A stretch of DNA of 64,000 nucleotides, taken from positions 1 through 64,000 of the forward strand of contig NZ_LKTM01000068.1 in NCBI RefSeq assembly GCF_001417955.2, written 5' to 3'. Position 1 is the stretch's first letter. Every line of letters starts with the position of its first letter. The stretch comes from Mycobacterium gordonae. GTDB lineage: Bacteria > Actinomycetota > Actinomycetes > Mycobacteriales > Mycobacteriaceae. Shown here piece by piece: positions 19,122 through 28,372 of this stretch. The notes under the pieces are model-generated. The model ran no database searches and was not told where the DNA came from. It was given only the letters and a program-made list of their open reading frames with translations. Both the position numbers and the translations under genes were made by a program.

Positions 19122-20603
19122 ATGACATCAAAACCTCGCGTTCTGGTGATCGGGGCCGGCTTCGGTGGTCTCGCCGCCGCCTACGAACTGTCCAAAGACG
19201 GGCTCGCCGACGTCACGGTTCTAGAGAAGGCCGACGACATCGGCGGCGTCTGGCGGGAGAACACCTACCCCGGGGCCGCGTGCGACGTCCCGTCGAACCT
19301 GTACTCGTACTCGTTCGCCCGCAAGACCGACTGGGGGCGGCGATACGCCGAGCAACCGGACATCCTGGGCTACATTCACGACACCGCCGACCGGTTCGGT
19401 CTGCGCCGCCTGGTGCGGACGGGAGTCGAAGTCACCTCCGCCTCCTATGACGACAGCACCGCCACCTGGCGGGTGGCGACCTCGTCCGGCGACGTCTTCG
19501 AGGCGGATGTGCTGGTGCCGGCGGTCGGGCAGCTGTCCCGGCCGGCGCTGCCGAACATCCCCGGACTCGAGACGTTCGCGGGCCCCTCGTTCCATTCGGC
19601 TCAGTGGCGCCACGACGTCGACCTGACCGGCAAGCGGGTGGCCGTGCTGGGCACCGGCGCGTCGGCCATCCAGTTCGTCCCCCGTATCCGGCAGAACGCG
19701 GCCCAGGTCACCGTCTTTCAGCGCTCGGCGCCCTACGTGGTGCCCAAGCTCGACCGCGCTTACACCGATAAGCACCACGCCGCCTTCGCGAGCGTCCCGG
19801 GATTCGCCGCGGCCATGCGCGGCACCATCTGGGAGACCACCGAACTTCTGGGCTTCGCGCTGACCAGGGCGGCGCCGCTGGCGCGCGTGCTGAAGACGCT
19901 CGCGTTGTCAAACCTCAAGCGCCACATCAAGGATCCGGTTTTGCGGGCGAAGCTCACTCCCGACTACGCGATCGGTTGCAAGCGCGTGCTGTTCAGCAGT
20001 GAGTGGTATCAGGCGCTGGCGTGCGACAACGTCGACGTCGAGACCGGCGCCATCACCGAGGTGACGCCGACCGGCGTGCGCACGTCCGACGGACAGGTGC
20101 ACGAAGTTGACGTGATCATCTACGGCACCGGCTTCAAGGCCACCGAATTCCTGGCCCCGATGACGATCACCGGACGTCAGGGACGCGATCTGCAGACCGA
20201 ATGGGCCGAGGGTGCCCGCGCGCACCTCGGCATGGCCGTCCCGGGGTTTCCGAACATGTTCCTGATCTACGGCCCCAACACCAATCTCGGTAGCAGCTCG
20301 ATCATTCTGATGATGGAGCAGCAGTCCCGCTACATCCGGCAGATCGTGCAGGAACTGGCCCGCGGTCCGCGGGCCCGCGCGTTCGAGGTCCGGCGTGATG
20401 TCGAGCAGTCCTACGACGCGGGTGTGCAGTCCCGACTCGAGCGCGGCGTCTGGACGACCTGCGACTCCTGGTACCGCACCGGCTCGGGCCGGGTCACCAC
20501 GAACTGGCCGGGGCTGGTCCACGAATATCAGCGCCGCACCAAGATCGCGGATCTCGAGGACTACCACGAAGTTCTTCCCGTGCCGGCGGAGGTGAACGCG
20601 TGA
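19122..20603 (+). CDS. Baeyer-Villiger-type flavin monooxygenase
   Basis: 493 residues. Two Rossmann dinucleotide motifs are visible: VIGAGFGGLAAA (about 9) for FAD and VLGTGASAIQ (about 175) for NADPH. The intervening FAGPSFHSAQW (152-162) matches the BVMO fingerprint FxGxxxHxxxW, with Arg replacing the usual final Pro/Asp. The reaction is probably NADPH- and O2-dependent insertion of oxygen next to a ketone, or S/N-oxidation; substrate unknown. It is the first gene of a tight operon, overlapping the GMC oxidase by four bases. Confidence 0.88.
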   Translation: MTSKPRVLVIGAGFGGLAAAYELSKDGLADVTVLEKADDIGGVWRENTYPGAACDVPSNLYSYSFARKTDWGRRYAEQPDILGYIHDTADRFGLRRLVRTGVEVTSASYDDSTATWRVATSSGDVFEADVLVPAVGQLSRPALPNIPGLETFAGPSFHSAQWRHDVDLTGKRVAVLGTGASAIQFVPRIRQNAAQVTVFQRSAPYVVPKLDRAYTDKHHAAFASVPGFAAAMRGTIWETTELLGFALTRAAPLARVLKTLALSNLKRHIKDPVLRAKLTPDYAIGCKRVLFSSEWYQALACDNVDVETGAITEVTPTGVRTSDGQVHEVDVIIYGTGFKATEFLAPMTITGRQGRDLQTEWAEGARAHLGMAVPGFPNMFLIYGPNTNLGSSSIILMMEQQSRYIRQIVQELARGPRARAFEVRRDVEQSYDAGVQSRLERGVWTTCDSWYRTGSGRVTTNWPGLVHEYQRRTKIADLEDYHEVLPVPAEVNA

Positions 20604-22309
20604 CCGGATACGACTATGACGTGCTGGTGATCGGGTCCGGTTTCGGCGGCAGCGTCACCGCACTGCGACTCAGCGAGAAGGGTTACCGCGTAGGCGTTCT
20701 GGAGGCGGGACGGCGGTTTCGCGACGAGGACTTCGCGAAGAACAGTTGGCACGTGCGGGATTACCTGTTCAAGCCATCGGCCGGCTGCTACGGCATCCAG
20801 CGGATCGACGTGCTGTCGGACGCCGTGGTGCTCAGCGGTGCCGGGGTAGGCGGTGGCTCGCTGGTTTATGCGAACACCCTCTACGAGCCCGGCGACCCCT
20901 TCTACGCCGACCCGCGCTGGAGCGGCATCACCGACTGGAAGGACGAGCTTGCCCCTTGGTACGACCAGGCCACCCGGATGCTCGGAGTCGAAACCTATCC
21001 GCGCACAACACCTTCGGACAAGGTGATGCTGCAGATAGCCACCGACCTCGGCGTCGCGGACTCTTTCCATGCCACCCGCGTCGGGGTGTGTTTCAGCGGC
21101 GCCGACGGGCTGGCCGCCCCGGGCGCACCGGTGGGGGACCCCTACTTCGGCGGTGCGGGCCCAGACCGCAACGCCTGCCTGCACTGCGGCGAATGCATGA
21201 CGGGCTGCCGGCACAACGCCAAGAACACGCTGGTGAAGAACTACCTGTACCTGGCCGAAAAGCTCGGCGCGGCAATCCATCCGCTGACCACCGTGGTCGA
21301 CGTGCGGCCGCGCCGCGACGGCGGGTACGACGTGATCACCCGTCGCACCGGGAGCAAGATCCGCCGGCGGCGCCGGACGTTCACCGCCGAGCAGGTGGTG
21401 TTCTCCGCGGCGGCACTGGGTACCCAGCGGCTGTTGCACCGGTTGCGCGACGGCGGCAGTCTGCCGCACGTCTCGCCGCGCTTGGGGGAGTTGTCGCGGA
21501 CCAACTCCGAGGCGATCCTGGCGGTGCGGGCGCGCCGCGATGACGTGGATTACTCCGAGGGCGTGGCCATCACCTCATCCATCCACCCCGACGAGCACAC
21601 CCACGTCGAGCCGTGCCGCTACGGCCACGATTCCAACCTGATGGGGTTGATGGGCACGGTCCTGGTCGACGGCCTGGACGGTGGGAGGCGCTGGCGGACC
21701 GGCATGAAAGAGCTTGTGCGGCAACGCCGGGACCTGCGGCGGCTGCTCAACCCGAAGCGCTGGTCGCAGCAGACCATCCCGCTGCTGGTGATGCAGACCC
21801 ACGATAATTCGCTCACCACGTTCACCCGGCCCGGGCTGTTCGGCCGCCGCATGGTGACCCGGCAGGGGGTGGGCGAGCCGAACCCGACCTGGATCCCGGT
21901 CGGCCACGAGGTCGCCCGGCGGGCCGCCGAGCACACCGACGGGATCGCCGGCGGCGCCTGGGCAGATCTTGCGGACATCCCGATGACGGGACACTTCATC
22001 GGGGGCTGTGTGATCGGCGAGACCGCGGCCGACGGCGTGGTGGACCCGTATCACCGCATGCACGGGCACCCCGGGTTACACGTGATCGACGGCTCCACGA
22101 TCACCGCGAACCTCGGCGTGAATCCGTCGCTGACCATCACCGCGCTGGCCGAGCGCGCCACGTCGCTGTGGCCGAACAAGGGCGAACCGGACCCGCGCCC
22201 GCCGGTCGGCTCCGGTTATGTTCGTGTCTCGCCGGTGGTGCCGGTCAATCCCGCCGTTCCGGCGAGTGCGCCTGGCGCTTTGCGCTCGGACCGGGACTAC
22301 GCTCGGTAG
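20600..22309 (+). CDS. GMC oxidoreductase, ChoD-like
   Basis: 569-residue FAD-dependent alcohol oxidase/dehydrogenase. The N-terminus has VIGSGFGGSVTALRL and an E-ending ADP-binding fold. The middle carries the ferredoxin-like cysteine run CLHCGECMTGCRHNAKNT found in the ChoD (Rv3409c) group. The C-terminus has the GMC signature GLHVIDGSTITANLGVNPSLTI. Sterol or other secondary-alcohol oxidation is plausible but unproved. It is coupled to the BVMO (four-base overlap) and abuts the next start (stop 22309, ATG 22310). Confidence 0.87.
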   Translation: MTGYDYDVLVIGSGFGGSVTALRLSEKGYRVGVLEAGRRFRDEDFAKNSWHVRDYLFKPSAGCYGIQRIDVLSDAVVLSGAGVGGGSLVYANTLYEPGDPFYADPRWSGITDWKDELAPWYDQATRMLGVETYPRTTPSDKVMLQIATDLGVADSFHATRVGVCFSGADGLAAPGAPVGDPYFGGAGPDRNACLHCGECMTGCRHNAKNTLVKNYLYLAEKLGAAIHPLTTVVDVRPRRDGGYDVITRRTGSKIRRRRRTFTAEQVVFSAAALGTQRLLHRLRDGGSLPHVSPRLGELSRTNSEAILAVRARRDDVDYSEGVAITSSIHPDEHTHVEPCRYGHDSNLMGLMGTVLVDGLDGGRRWRTGMKELVRQRRDLRRLLNPKRWSQQTIPLLVMQTHDNSLTTFTRPGLFGRRMVTRQGVGEPNPTWIPVGHEVARRAAEHTDGIAGGAWADLADIPMTGHFIGGCVIGETAADGVVDPYHRMHGHPGLHVIDGSTITANLGVNPSLTITALAERATSLWPNKGEPDPRPPVGSGYVRVSPVVPVNPAVPASAPGALRSDRDYAR

Positions 22310-22846
22310 ATGCTCGCAGCGTTCGGATTCGAAACCCTGGGCGTGGTCGTCGGAGACATGTACTTCGTCGACCCGTCCCCGATGACAGGTCAGGAAACCC
22401 CGGAACGAGGGGTCCGGCTGGAACTCCGGCTGGTCGACCGGGCCGATCCGCAGGGGTCGATTTACGCCGGCATACCGATCACCTTCACCCGGCCGGTATG
22501 GCGGGTCGACCTTTTCGGCTCGACCGAGAGCCCGCCGGGAACGCTGGACCGCGCCCATCACCACCCCCGGTTCGATGGGTGGGAACCGGGACGCCGGCAC
22601 TTCGTCCCGGAGCTGTCCGCCGACCCGGTGTCCTGGCTGGCGGGTCAGCTGGCCGACCCGGCCGGCGTGCTGGAGCGGGCCGGTGTCGACGTATCGGAGG
22701 TGACCGAGGCCGATCTCACGGGCCTGGCGGCGTCGGCGCCGGAGATTGTCGCCACCGTCAAGCGGATGCTCGACGGAGTGCGCGACGGCCAGTTGGCGCC
22801 GTCGCCCGCCGAGCCGGTCGCCGCGGCCCGCACCGGCTGGCTCTGA
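22310..22846 (+). CDS. hypothetical protein in the BVMO operon
   Basis: 178 residues, not recognised. No signal peptide or membrane segment. A histidine-rich patch RAHHHPRFDGWEP lies in the middle and an Ala/Glu-rich helical region follows. It sits between the GMC oxidase, with no gap, and the BKACE gene, four bases downstream, so it very likely works in the same pathway. Coding is supported by gene packing and consistent codon usage. Confidence 0.7.
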   Translation: MLAAFGFETLGVVVGDMYFVDPSPMTGQETPERGVRLELRLVDRADPQGSIYAGIPITFTRPVWRVDLFGSTESPPGTLDRAHHHPRFDGWEPGRRHFVPELSADPVSWLAGQLADPAGVLERAGVDVSEVTEADLTGLAASAPEIVATVKRMLDGVRDGQLAPSPAEPVAAARTGWL

Positions 22847-22850
22847 GTTC

Positions 22851-23717
22851 GTGGGACCCGTCATCATCGAGTGCGCCATCAACGGCGCCACCTCCAAGAC
22901 GGCGAATCCCCATGTGCCGGTTGATCCCTCGGAGATCACCACGGACGCGTTGGCCTGCATCGAGGCGGGTGCGGCGATCATCCACAACCACATCGACCGT
23001 TACGGCATCACCGTCGAGCAGGCAGCCGAGCGCTACCTGCAGGCCTGGCGGCCGATCCTCGCGGCCCGGCCTGACGCCCTGCTCTACCCGACGATCCACT
23101 TCGGCGAGGGTTTCTCCATCTCTTACGAACACCTCGTCCCGCTCGCCGCGGCCGGTTTGCGCGTGGGGCTCGCCGACCCCGGGTCGGTCAACCTCGGTGG
23201 CACCGACGCCGCGGGCATACCTACCGGGAATCTGGTTTACAGCAACTCTTTTGACACGATCGCCAGGGCCTTCGAGATATGCCATCAAGCCGGGCTGGGT
23301 CCCAGTCTGGCCATTTATGAACCCGGCTTCCTGCGAACCACGCTGGCGTGGTGGCGCGCGGGCCAGCTGCCGCGGGGCGCGATGATCAAGCTCTACTTCT
23401 CCACCGAACTGGGGTATCTCGGAGCGCCCTTCGGGCTACCCCCGACCGAGCGTGCGCTGGAGGCCTACCTGGAATTGCTTGACGGGTGCGACATTCCGTG
23501 GGCGGTTTCGGTCGTCGGCGGTGACCTCTGCGCCAGTCCGGTGGCCAAGCTCGCGCTGCAGCGAGGCGGGCACCTGCACCTGGGGCTTGAGTTCTACCGC
23601 GGCGACCGCACCCCGACCAACGTCGAGTTGGTGGAAGAGGCCGTGGACCTCTGTGGGCGCTTCGGCCGGCCCGTCGCTTCGCCGGATGAGGCCGCGCAGA
23701 TTCTCGGTCTCAAGTAA
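22851..23717 (+). CDS. beta-keto acid cleavage enzyme (BKACE, DUF849)
   Basis: 288-residue TIM-barrel enzyme. BKACE proteins use Zn2+ to cleave a beta-keto acid with acetyl-CoA, giving acetoacetate and a new acyl-CoA. Visible features are the N-terminal IIECAINGATSKTANPHVP, the zinc-binding HNH in AAIIHNHID (about 43), and the later HLHLGLEFY with conserved His and Glu. The frame is open further upstream inside the preceding gene; GTG 22851 fits the family start and a four-base intergenic gap. As last gene of the operon it probably processes a chain-shortened keto acid from the oxidases. Confidence 0.85.
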   Translation: MGPVIIECAINGATSKTANPHVPVDPSEITTDALACIEAGAAIIHNHIDRYGITVEQAAERYLQAWRPILAARPDALLYPTIHFGEGFSISYEHLVPLAAAGLRVGLADPGSVNLGGTDAAGIPTGNLVYSNSFDTIARAFEICHQAGLGPSLAIYEPGFLRTTLAWWRAGQLPRGAMIKLYFSTELGYLGAPFGLPPTERALEAYLELLDGCDIPWAVSVVGGDLCASPVAKLALQRGGHLHLGLEFYRGDRTPTNVELVEEAVDLCGRFGRPVASPDEAAQILGLK

Positions 23718-23781
23718 GCCCGATCACGATCCAAATCTGAAATTCACCTAAAAGTCCTGGTTAGCGGGTTGTTAACTGCTG

Positions 23782-23829
23782 TAGGTTGGGTGACCGTCGT
23801 GCTCATCAGGTTTTCGGGGGCCTGGGAGG
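23782..23829 (+). promoter_or_regulatory. promoter and RBS region of the PE_PGRS gene
   Basis: The AT-richer gap 23718-23835 contains TAGGTT (23782-23787, TANNNT type) and GGGAGG (23824-23829), a strong ribosome-binding site six bases before the ATG at 23836. This separates the protease/esterase pair from the BKACE operon. Confidence 0.4.
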
Positions 23830-23835
23830 TTTCGG

Positions 23836-25611
23836 ATGTCGTTCATAACGGTGGTGCCGGACGTGGTGGCAGCTTCGGCGTTGCGGTTGTCCGGCGTCAG
23901 TGCCGGGCTAATTGACGCGAATGCCGTTGCGGCAGTAGCGACTACGGATGTACTCGCCGCCGGCGTCGACGAGGTGTCGGCCGCGATCGCGGCGCTGTTC
24001 TCGTCGCACGGCCATCAGTATCAGCTGCTCAACGCGCAGGCGGATGCGTGGAATGCCCGCTTCATGCAGACGCTGTCCGCCGCAAGCGGCAGCTATGCGG
24101 CGGCTGAGGCCAGTGGCGCGGCGACGTTGCAGACGCTTGAGCAGGATGTGCTGGCGCTGATCAACGCACCGACCAACGCCTTGTTGGGGCGTCCCCTGAT
24201 CGGCCCCGGCGCGGACGGCACCACCAACGCGCAGGGGATCGGAACTCCCGGTGGTGCCGGCGGAATCCTGATCGGCAGCGGCGGTAACGGGGGTAACAGC
24301 ACGGCGGCGGGCGCAGCCGGCGGTGCGGGCGGCGCAGCCGGCCTGATCGGCACCGGCGGCAATGGCGGGTCCGGCGGCTGGGGCGCGCTCGGCGGGGCCG
24401 GTGGCACCGGCGGCCTGCTGTACGGCAATGGTGGGTGGGGCGGTGCCGGCGGGCCAGTCGGCATCGGGGGCGCCGGCGGCAACGCCATCCTGTGGGGCAC
24501 TGGTGGCGGCGGCGGGATCGGCGGCGAACTGGCGGCCGGCGGCGCCGGAGGCAGCGGCGGCTTCCTCGTCGGCAACGGCGGCGGCGGCGGGACGGGTGGG
24601 GTGCTCGGCGCCGGTGGCCTCGGTGGGAAAGCGGGCCTCCTCGGTACCGCGGGTGCTCAGGGTGCCGCGGGCGGTCAGCCCACCGTCGCGCTGACCTACA
24701 CCAGCACCAACAACTACTCGACCATCAACCTCTCGGTCGGCGGCGCGCCGCCGATCGTCACTGAGGTCGACACCGGATCCGGCGGTCTCGTCATCCCGAT
24801 CACCGAACTCGATGCGCAGACCATAGCCAACCTGGGCCCGTCGGTCGGCACCGGTTCGGTGGACTACGGCGGATTCCAGATCAATCACTACACCATCTAC
24901 AAGGCGCCGGTGGACTTCGGCAACGGCATGCTCACCCAGCCGACCACCATCGGCGTCATCGACAAGGTGGAGGAATATCAGAACGGAAGTTGGGTGCCAG
25001 TGCCGCAGTCCGACTGGTCGAACCCGAAGTACGCCATCAGCGCGAACATGGGCGTGGGCGTCGGGGGTGCGGTTGACCAGGGCCTGACCAGCCCCCTGCA
25101 CCAACTGCCGGGCGTGCTCAACCAGGGTTTCCTGATGAACGAACCCGCGGGTCAACTCCAGTTCGGTCCCAACCCGTTCACCCCCGTTACCTCCGTGTCC
25201 GGCGGCTGGTACTCCACCGCCCTGGGGGTCCAAATCACCTACAACGGAGTGAGTTCGGCTACCACACCGATCGTCTATCAGGGCGACGGGTACGCGGTGA
25301 TCGATTCCGGTGGCCTGGGCGGCAACTTCCCGCACTACACGCTTCCAACGTCCCTCTCTCAGTTGACGGTCGGCGACAATCTGCCTGTGGGAACGACAGT
25401 TTCGGTGTATGCCACCGGTACCCAGACGTTGCTGTACACCGAGACGGTGACGGACACCATGAAGGCACTGGGCAATCAGCCGTATGTCTCGTCCGCGTCG
25501 GACGGGGCGAATACCGGGTATTACCCCTTCCTGCAAGGTCCGATCTACTTCTCCTACAGTCCTGCCGATCTCGGGACCGCGATCTGGAATTACCCGCCAA
25601 ACAGCCCGTGA
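23836..25611 (+). CDS. PE_PGRS protein with C-terminal aspartic protease domain (PecA-like)
   Basis: 591 residues. An N-terminal PE domain (1-100) begins MSFITVVPDVV and carries the type VII secretion signal YxxxE (Y87-E91). A short glycine-rich PGRS linker (about 135-280) follows. The C-terminal domain (about 283-585) has two aspartic-protease signatures: VDTGSGG (Asp312) and VIDSGG (Asp490). This matches PE_PGRS35/PecA-type proteases, which are exported by ESX-5 and trim other PE substrates such as LipY. It is probably a surface protease. Its stop overlaps the start of a carboxylesterase gene by four bases, an unusual coupling. PGRS-type PE proteins point to a slow grower. Confidence 0.9.
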   Translation: MSFITVVPDVVAASALRLSGVSAGLIDANAVAAVATTDVLAAGVDEVSAAIAALFSSHGHQYQLLNAQADAWNARFMQTLSAASGSYAAAEASGAATLQTLEQDVLALINAPTNALLGRPLIGPGADGTTNAQGIGTPGGAGGILIGSGGNGGNSTAAGAAGGAGGAAGLIGTGGNGGSGGWGALGGAGGTGGLLYGNGGWGGAGGPVGIGGAGGNAILWGTGGGGGIGGELAAGGAGGSGGFLVGNGGGGGTGGVLGAGGLGGKAGLLGTAGAQGAAGGQPTVALTYTSTNNYSTINLSVGGAPPIVTEVDTGSGGLVIPITELDAQTIANLGPSVGTGSVDYGGFQINHYTIYKAPVDFGNGMLTQPTTIGVIDKVEEYQNGSWVPVPQSDWSNPKYAISANMGVGVGGAVDQGLTSPLHQLPGVLNQGFLMNEPAGQLQFGPNPFTPVTSVSGGWYSTALGVQITYNGVSSATTPIVYQGDGYAVIDSGGLGGNFPHYTLPTSLSQLTVGDNLPVGTTVSVYATGTQTLLYTETVTDTMKALGNQPYVSSASDGANTGYYPFLQGPIYFSYSPADLGTAIWNYPPNSP

Positions 25612-26909
25612 GACTCCTCGAAGTGGGTTGCGGTCCACTGCTTGTCGACGACGACGGCACTGTCCTGAAAGCCCACGGCATTCCCTATGCGACTGCCGAA
25701 CGGTTCGCCGCGCCCATTCCCGCCCCGAGGCACCGCGAGCCGCGCGACGCGACCAGGCGCGGTGCGGCGTGCCCGCAGGCAACGTCGCGGCTCGACTTCG
25801 TCAACGGCCCGATCGCCGACAGCCTCGCCAAAAGTGAACAGTGCCAGGTACTCAGCGTCACGGCACCGCACGACGCGCAGGGCTTGCCGGTGATGGTGTG
25901 GTTCCACGGCGGGGCGTACATGTCGGGTAGCGGAGAGGCGCCCAAATATGACCCGGACGCGCTGGCCACGGAAGGGCGCGTCGTGGTCGTCACGGTCAGC
26001 TACCGGCTCGGCATCTTCGGATACCTCAACCCCGACGCGGACGGGGTAGCGAACCTGGGGTCGCGGGATCAGATTCTGGCGTTGCAGTGGACCCGGCGCT
26101 ACATCACGGCGTTCGGCGGCGACCCAGCGCGCGTGACGATCTTCGGTCAGTCCGCGGGCGCAGATGCGGTGCTGTCATTGATGCTCGGCAGCCATACCGC
26201 GGGTCTGTTCCACCGCGCGATCCTGCAAAGCGCCCCGCTCGGTCTGCGAAAGGGTAGAGAGGCGATGACGGCCGCGATGCGGGAGGCGGTGACCGCGGTG
26301 CTCGCGGGTGTCGCCGCTGGCGAGGCCACCGTGGAACAGCTGCTCGACGCCCAGACTGCCGCTGTGACAACGGCACAACGATTCGGCTTGGTCGGCGGAT
26401 TTCCGTTCGCACCCATCGCAGGCGTGGATCCGATGCCTGCCGCGGGCGACGAAAGCCGCGTACTCACGGACGTGGCCGGCCGGGTCGAGATACTCGTCGG
26501 CTACACCCGCAACGACGCTGACGCGTTCGTCGCCATGGACCCACGGGGGCAACGACTTCAACGGCTGGGCCGGCCGGGCCGGGTCATGGCGCGATTGCTC
26601 GGTCAAGTACTGACCAGGCGGATATTCGGCGGCCCCGCGCGTGGCCTTGCCAACTTCTGGACGTCGAGTGGCGGCGCCGCCGCGACCTTCCGGGTGGACT
26701 GGTCACCTCCTGGCGCGCCCTTTCGCGCGTGTCACTGCATCGAACTGCCGCTGCTGTTCGGCACGCCGGAGATCTGGGCCGACGCGCCGATGCTCGGTCC
26801 GGGACCCGACTCGATCGACACCGAGCTGGCTCGCAGGACGCGAGGTTACTGGGCCGCCTTCGCCCACCACGGCGTCGCCGGCTTAGCCAGGTCCTCGCTC
26901 CGAATCTGA
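25608..26909 (+). CDS. type B carboxylesterase
   Basis: 433-residue alpha/beta hydrolase. Family motifs are the N-terminal GIPYA, the oxyanion loop VMVWFHGGAYMSGSG, the nucleophile elbow FGQSAGADAV and RAILQSAPL. It is shorter than the usual about 500 residues, mainly in the C-terminal half. No signal peptide or PE domain is evident, so it is probably cytosolic unless carried by a partner. GTG 25608 overlaps the protease TGA (GTGA), indicating translational coupling. Its 3' end overlaps the convergent DUF302 gene by 27 bp. Confidence 0.82.
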   Translation: MRLLEVGCGPLLVDDDGTVLKAHGIPYATAERFAAPIPAPRHREPRDATRRGAACPQATSRLDFVNGPIADSLAKSEQCQVLSVTAPHDAQGLPVMVWFHGGAYMSGSGEAPKYDPDALATEGRVVVVTVSYRLGIFGYLNPDADGVANLGSRDQILALQWTRRYITAFGGDPARVTIFGQSAGADAVLSLMLGSHTAGLFHRAILQSAPLGLRKGREAMTAAMREAVTAVLAGVAAGEATVEQLLDAQTAAVTTAQRFGLVGGFPFAPIAGVDPMPAAGDESRVLTDVAGRVEILVGYTRNDADAFVAMDPRGQRLQRLGRPGRVMARLLGQVLTRRIFGGPARGLANFWTSSGGAAATFRVDWSPPGAPFRACHCIELPLLFGTPEIWADAPMLGPGPDSIDTELARRTRGYWAAFAHHGVAGLARSSLRI

Positions 26910-27398
26910 GCGGGTCACCTTGTCGGCCAACGCTGCCAGCTTGGCGTCGAGTTGCTCTGCGGCGCTCAGCAATTCAGGATTCGGTTCGACGACCATCAGC
27001 GACGACGGCTTGACGTAGGTGAGGCTGCTGCCGTTCGGTTCGTCAAGGATGAGTAGCTCCACCGGGGCGAACAGGCCCGCGGTCACGTCGTGACGCAGCA
27101 TGGTGATCGCGATCAGGGGATTGCCGAGGATGACGCGCAGCGCCCTGCGGTCGATGCCGGCATTGGGCAGCCAGGACCCATGGTCGATCAGCGCGAAAAG
27201 CATGAATCCACTTGGGCCGACGTGTGGTTCGACCCCGGCCTGATAGCTTCGCCAGCTGTCTGACGGCTTGGTGACTTCGGCAAGGGGTACCGGTTGATCG
27301 CCGATGTCGGCGAGCAAGGCTGTCACCAGTTCGTCATAGCTCTTGGCGCTGTCGTATCGCACACGTACGCCCTGGAAGGGGGTCTCAGACGCTGACAT
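26883..27398 (-). CDS. DUF302-family protein
   Basis: 171 residues. The core (about 8-140: [21 protein letters not shown] ... [29 protein letters not shown]) fits DUF302, a small fold of unknown activity sometimes found with redox or stress genes. The C-terminal 30 residues are helical. It overlaps the upstream nitrilase gene by 14 bases and is the last gene of a thiolase-nitrilase-DUF302 operon, suggesting a role linked to the same substrate. Confidence 0.72.
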   Translation of the reverse strand: MSASETPFQGVRVRYDSAKSYDELVTALLADIGDQPVPLAEVTKPSDSWRSYQAGVEPHVGPSGFMLFALIDHGSWLPNAGIDRRALRVILGNPLIAITMLRHDVTAGLFAPVELLILDEPNGSSLTYVKPSSLMVVEPNPELLSAAEQLDAKLAALADKVTRSDSERGPG

Positions 27399-28344
27399 GT
27401 TCGACCGCCTCAGGGTGAATGGTCTCGTGCACGTGTGGGGTGGGAGTGCGATCGACCCGCAAGCTCAGGAGTTCGGGTCGGCTGTAGTGCCCGCTGGCAT
27501 CCATCAGGATCTTGCGGGTGTCGATCAGCGAGAAGTCCAGGTCGGCCACGACCTCGCCTTCACCGGAGCGCAGCGGCTCGCCGAGGTACTCGCCCTGGGG
27601 CGAGATAATCGCGGTGAAGAAACCGCCCGAGATCGGTGCGGTGGGGCTGTCCGTGTCCGCCGCGATCTGTGCCTGCTGATCGGCGTCGAGCCAAGCGGTG
27701 GCATTGACGACGAACGCACCCGACTCCAGCGCATGGTTGCGCACGCTGATCTCTGTCTGTTCGGCGAACAGGTCACCCCCGAACGATCCCGGGAACATGG
27801 CCGAGTGGATCTGCTCGCCATCGGCGATCAGCGCGTACCGAGCCAGTGGGTTGTAGTGCTCCCAGCAGGCCAACTGACCGACGCGCCCGACAGCGCTCTC
27901 CACCGCGCGCAACCCGCTTCCGTCGCCCTGTCCCCAGACCATCCGCTCGTGGTAGGTGGGAGTTGTCTTGCGGCGCCGCTGAATCAGCGTGCCGTCGGCG
28001 TCGAACAGCAACTGTGTGTTGTACAGCGACCCTCCGTCGCGTTCGGTGACTCCGACCGACACCACCATGTGGGCGGTGCGGGCAGCCGCCCCGATCGCCT
28101 CGACGGACGACGACGGTACGGTCACCGCCTGCTCCATCAATCTCAGGTGTTGCGAACGCATTTGGAACGGCCGCTGGACGAAGGAAAAGTATGGGTAGTA
28201 GGGGATGACCGTCTCGGGGAAGGTCGCGAACTGGACGCCGCGGGCGCCCAGGTCCGCGATCTTAGCGACCACCTTGTCGACAGTGCCCTCCCGGCTGTAC
28301 AGCACCGGACTGAGTTGCACTGCGGCAGCACGGATTACGGTCAT
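27385..28344 (-). CDS. nitrilase (aliphatic-type)
   Basis: 319-residue carbon-nitrogen hydrolase. The catalytic triad is visible: Glu44 in [13 protein letters not shown], Lys126 in [12 protein letters not shown] and Cys160 in [15 protein letters not shown]. The WEHYNP context after the cysteine is typical of true nitrilases that convert R-CN to a carboxylate, rather than amidases. Substrate unknown. It lies 28 bp downstream of the thiolase gene, with a purine-rich GGGGGAG ribosome-binding site, and overlaps the DUF302 gene. Confidence 0.88.
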   Translation of the reverse strand: MTVIRAAAVQLSPVLYSREGTVDKVVAKIADLGARGVQFATFPETVIPYYPYFSFVQRPFQMRSQHLRLMEQAVTVPSSSVEAIGAAARTAHMVVSVGVTERDGGSLYNTQLLFDADGTLIQRRRKTTPTYHERMVWGQGDGSGLRAVESAVGRVGQLACWEHYNPLARYALIADGEQIHSAMFPGSFGGDLFAEQTEISVRNHALESGAFVVNATAWLDADQQAQIAADTDSPTAPISGGFFTAIISPQGEYLGEPLRSGEGEVVADLDFSLIDTRKILMDASGHYSRPELLSLRVDRTPTPHVHETIHPEAVEHVSV

Positions 28345-28372
28345 CTCCCTACTCCCCCTTTCTCAGGCCCCC

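Noticed and set aside
24230..24690. Repetitive GGC/GGN stretch considered as a repeat array or CRISPR.
   Set aside because: It is the PGRS linker of the PE_PGRS protein; units are short, irregular glycine codons with no spacers.
23908..25782. A 624-codon minus-strand frame opposite the PE_PGRS gene.
   Set aside because: An antisense shadow of glycine-rich codons. It contains no domain, while the plus strand has PE, PGRS and protease motifs.
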